Below, in pieces: positions 5,829 through 8,186 of a stretch of 8,186 nt of DNA. The first letter of the stretch is position 1; every line of letters starts with the position of its first letter. Under the pieces are notes generated by a model. That model was not told where the DNA came from, ran no database searches, and was given only the letters and a program-made list of their open reading frames with translations. Both the position numbers and the translations under genes were made by a program. Source of the DNA: Thiolapillus brandeum (GTDB lineage Bacteria; Pseudomonadota; Gammaproteobacteria; Chromatiales; Chromatiaceae); the NCBI GenBank assembly GCA_011051425.1, contig DRLF01000045.1, forward strand, positions 1 to 8,186, read 5' to 3'.

Positions 5829-6335
5829 ATGTTCGGTTTTTTCCGGCGAAAGAAACAGCTGGCAGGGGGGCAGAGAAAAGGCAGGGCGCCTGGTACAGAA
5901 ATCTACTATCACAGTGAGCTGGTGCCCGAGCTTCTGGATGATCACAAACAGTTGCTGAAACTGTTTACAGAAATAGGCCAGGAGTATGCCGCAGAGAGGT
6001 TCACGCAGCTGCCCCTCCTGCTCAGGGATTTCGGTACCCTCCTCAGGGAGCACCTTCTCAAGGAAAACGTCAAGCTCTACATCTATCTGAAGCATACGCT
6101 GGCTGATGATCCAGAAAGTGCAGCGCTGACCCAGGGTTTCCGGTCTGAAATGCACGGCATCAACAGAACGGTGACCCGGTTTCTCAGCCACTATATCCTC
6201 GATGAGTGGGATGAGCAGCGCAGGAAACAGTTTGGGGCAGACCTGGATGCCATCGGCAAGGTGCTGGTCAAACGGATCGAAACCGAGGAAAGTGTGCTCT
6301 ATCCCCTCTACCAGCCACCCAAATCCAAGGCCTGA
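5829..6335 (+). CDS. Hemerythrin/HHE domain protein
   Basis: This is a 168-residue soluble protein. A basic, unstructured N-terminus (MFGFFRRKKQ, to about residue 25) leads into a predicted four-helix bundle of the hemerythrin/HHE type, which normally holds a di-iron centre binding O2 or NO or acting in iron or redox sensing. Likely ligands are His39 (DDHKQLL), His75 and Glu79 (HLLKE, an HxxxE motif), His109 (EMHG) and Glu153/154 (IETEESVLYPLY). The His commonly found at the start of the last HxxxE motif is Arg149 here, so the metal site may be altered; I recall similar relatives, so this may be a subfamily trait. ATG 5829 is chosen because AGGGGG lies at 5813-5818; an upstream ATG at 5670 would add residues with no family resemblance. 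It appears to be a single-gene unit. The exact role is unknown. Confidence 0.82.
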   Translation: MFGFFRRKKQLAGGQRKGRAPGTEIYYHSELVPELLDDHKQLLKLFTEIGQEYAAERFTQLPLLLRDFGTLLREHLLKENVKLYIYLKHTLADDPESAALTQGFRSEMHGINRTVTRFLSHYILDEWDEQRRKQFGADLDAIGKVLVKRIETEESVLYPLYQPPKSKA

Positions 6336-6458
6336 ACCGCATCAGACAGGGAACCAGGGTTTTTCCGGACCTGAAAAGGGGTTATAGCACTTTCTGTTGC
6401 CGTCAATATTGCGTATTCTTTCCGGCCTTGTTTTGTTACGGATATTGCAGGAACAATT

Positions 6459-7232
6459 ATGGCTGAACTGAAAGCCCTGATATTTGATGTGGACGGCACC
6501 CTGGCGGATACGGAGCGTGACGGGCATCGCGTTGCCTTCAACCAGGCTTTTGCCGACGCAGGACTGGACTGGGACTGGACCGTGGATATTTATGGGCAGC
6601 TGCTCACGGTGACAGGTGGCAAGGAACGCATCAAATACTACCTGAAACATTTTCTGCCTGATTTCACGCCGCCTGGAAAACTCGACAGCTTCGTTGCAGA
6701 CCTGCATGCCTCCAAGACCGAGCACTACAAGTCTCTGATGGTCGATCCCGGACTGCCTTTGCGCCCGGGTGTGGAGCGTCTCCTGCGTGAAGCCAGGGAT
6801 GCCGGAATGCGGCTGGCTATCGCCACCACCACCACGCCGGCCAATGTGACAGCGTTGCTGACCAACAGCCTGGCGGAAGATGCCGAGGACTGGTTCGAGG
6901 TCATCGCCGCTGGCGATATCGTGCCAGCCAAGAAGCCCGCGCCGGACATTTTTATCTGGGCGATGGAGCAGCTGGAACTGCCGCCGGAGAACTGCATGGC
7001 TTTCGAGGATTCGGACAACGGCGTGAAATCTGTACTGGGTTCGGGTATCCGCTCACTGCTGGTGACGGTGAACGACTATACCCGTGACCAGGATTTCAGC
7101 GGTGCGACAGTGGTTGTCGATCAACTGGGCACGAATGAACAGCCCTGCCGGGTGTTGAATGGCCCGGGGCTGATCAGGGATCAGGTGGATCTCGACGCAC
7201 TCAAGGACATTCACCGGTATGCCTGGAAATAA
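6459..7232 (+). CDS. cbbY: CbbY-like HAD phosphatase
   Basis: This 257-residue protein belongs to the HAD superfamily, subfamily IA. Its motifs are in order: DVDGTLAD with Asp10 as nucleophile and Asp12 as acid/base, the Thr of AIATTTT near 123, Lys159 in KKPAPD, and the acidic loop FEDSDNG (Glu183, Asp184). TGGKERI at 52-58 in the cap domain is a hallmark of CbbY, which in Rhodobacter and plants dephosphorylates xylulose-1,5-bisphosphate, a misfire product that inhibits Rubisco. That function is inferred; a related sugar phosphatase is possible because no Rubisco or other Calvin-cycle gene is in view. ATG 6459 has CAGGAA at 6448-6453 at good spacing. The last 14 bases overlap the aminotransferase, suggesting coupled translation. 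No convincing terminator separates it from the hemerythrin gene, 123 bases upstream. Confidence 0.85.
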   Translation: MAELKALIFDVDGTLADTERDGHRVAFNQAFADAGLDWDWTVDIYGQLLTVTGGKERIKYYLKHFLPDFTPPGKLDSFVADLHASKTEHYKSLMVDPGLPLRPGVERLLREARDAGMRLAIATTTTPANVTALLTNSLAEDAEDWFEVIAAGDIVPAKKPAPDIFIWAMEQLELPPENCMAFEDSDNGVKSVLGSGIRSLLVTVNDYTRDQDFSGATVVVDQLGTNEQPCRVLNGPGLIRDQVDLDALKDIHRYAWK

Positions 7233-8186
7233 GCCGGTGCTGGCCCATCGCATGGCAGGCATTGCGCCCTTTCATGTGATGGATATTCTGGCAAAGGCCC
7301 GGGAAATGGACGCCAGGGGCCTGGATGTGGTGCACATGGAAGTGGGAGAGCCTGATTTTTCCAGCCCCCGGCCTGTCATCGAGGCGGGCATTCGCTCCCT
7401 GCAGCAGGGGCTGACCCACTATACACCTGCACTGGGCCTGCCTGCGTTGCGCCAGGCCATTGCCGACTATTATCTGTCCCGCTTCGGTGTGCAGGTGGAC
7501 GCGTCCCGGATCGTTGTAACGCCCGGTGCTTCCGGTGCGCTGCAGCTGATCCTGGGGGTGCTGATCAATCCCGGAGAAAAGGTGCTGATGGCCGATCCCG
7601 GTTATCCCTGCAACCGCCATATGGTTCGTATGTTTGGTGGTGAGGCTGTGTCTCTTGGCGTGAAGGCGTCACAGGACTTTGTCCTGGCCAATGACCAGGT
7701 GATCCGTCACTGGGACAGGAGCACGCGGGCCCTGATGGTGGCTACGCCGGCCAATCCCACTGGCCGCCTGCTCAGCCTGCAGCAGTTGCGCTTCCTGTAT
7801 GATGCGGTGCGTGCGCCCGACGGCATGCTCATTGTCGACGAGATCTATCAGGGACTGGTGTATGACCGGCCCGTGGAAACCGCGCTGAAACTGGGGCAGG
7901 ACAATCTTTTCGTGGTGAACAGCTTTTCCAAGTTTTTTGGTATGACGGGCTGGCGTCTGGGATGGATCGTCGCTCCGGAGGAATATGTGCCGGCCCTGGA
8001 TCGTCTGGCGCAGAATATCTTTCTTGCGGCACCCACCGTGGCACAGCATGCTGCCCTGGCAGCTTTCCAACCTGCGACCCTGAGTGTGCTGGAAGAACGC
8101 CGGAAAGTGTTTCAGGAACGCAGGGACTATCTCTATGATGCCTTGGTAAACCTTGGCTTCCGCATCCAGGGAAAGCCCGAAGGGGC
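7219..8186 (+). CDS. PLP-dependent class I/II aminotransferase (3' end outside window)
   Basis: The frame is open from ATG 7219 to the window edge, giving about 322 residues without the C-terminus. It is a fold-type I aminotransferase, which moves an amino group between an amino acid and a 2-oxo acid. Visible signatures are MEVGEPDFSSPRPV and the PGASGALQL cofactor loop, Asn179 in ATPANPTGR, Asp207 and Tyr210 in IVDEIYQGLVYD, and the PLP-binding Lys238 in NSFSKFFGMTGWRLGW. The conserved Arg that binds the substrate carboxylate should lie beyond the window. Substrate specificity cannot be read from the sequence; aspartate, alanine or aromatic types are all possible. ATG 7219 overlaps the end of the cbbY-like gene by 14 bases, with AAGGA at 7203-7207 upstream. 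ATG 7252 is an alternative, but the residues between (LAHRMAGIAPFHVM) look like family sequence. Confidence 0.92.
   Translation, partial: MPGNKPVLAHRMAGIAPFHVMDILAKAREMDARGLDVVHMEVGEPDFSSPRPVIEAGIRSLQQGLTHYTPALGLPALRQAIADYYLSRFGVQVDASRIVVTPGASGALQLILGVLINPGEKVLMADPGYPCNRHMVRMFGGEAVSLGVKASQDFVLANDQVIRHWDRSTRALMVATPANPTGRLLSLQQLRFLYDAVRAPDGMLIVDEIYQGLVYDRPVETALKLGQDNLFVVNSFSKFFGMTGWRLGWIVAPEEYVPALDRLAQNIFLAAPTVAQHAALAAFQPATLSVLEERRKVFQERRDYLYDALVNLGFRIQGKPEG

Noticed and set aside
6345..6370. Terminator after the hemerythrin gene (GGAA/TTCC arms)
   Set aside because: Only four pairs with a 9-base loop and no T tract beyond it; too weak to call.

Overview
The window reads as a compact stretch of chromosome from a gammaproteobacterium. 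The adjacent, same-strand dksA and gluQRS genes are the main reason, and the NhaA, DksA and hemerythrin-like proteins look gammaproteobacterial as well. A CbbY-type phosphatase hints at an autotroph using the Calvin cycle, and NhaA fits a sodium-exposed habitat, but both of these are weak inferences. I see no rRNA, tRNA, CRISPR array, insertion sequence, integrase or phage gene.

Layout. Positions 1-234 hold no gene I can support. Positions 235-2552 (+) encode a GAF-PAS-GGDEF-EAL cyclic-di-GMP enzyme that is split by a single missing base in the PAS domain near 1044-1047; both output domains keep their catalytic motifs. Positions 2678-4036 (+) encode the Na+/H+ antiporter NhaA, after a 125-base leader with overlapping hairpin options and no clear ribosome binding site. 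On the minus strand, dksA (5387-4956) is followed by gluQRS (4892-4029), with a strong hairpin between them; gluQRS ends inside the last codons of nhaA in a tail-to-tail overlap of 8 bases. Positions 5388-5828 form a non-coding region carrying AT-rich dyads and candidate divergent promoters. Positions 5829-6335 (+) encode a small hemerythrin/HHE protein. Positions 6459-7232 (+) encode a CbbY-like HAD phosphatase, overlapped by 14 bases by a class I/II PLP-dependent aminotransferase (7219 onward) that runs off the right edge.

How the genes relate. dksA and gluQRS are a known pair linking the stringent response to modification of tRNA(Asp). The cbbY-aminotransferase overlap suggests co-translation, though no shared pathway is obvious. 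The cyclic-di-GMP gene, nhaA and the hemerythrin gene look like independent units. I found no convincing previously undescribed multi-gene system. The best items for a second look are the frameshift in the cyclic-di-GMP gene, the nhaA leader, the hairpin at the gluQRS start, and the structured dksA/hemerythrin intergenic region.
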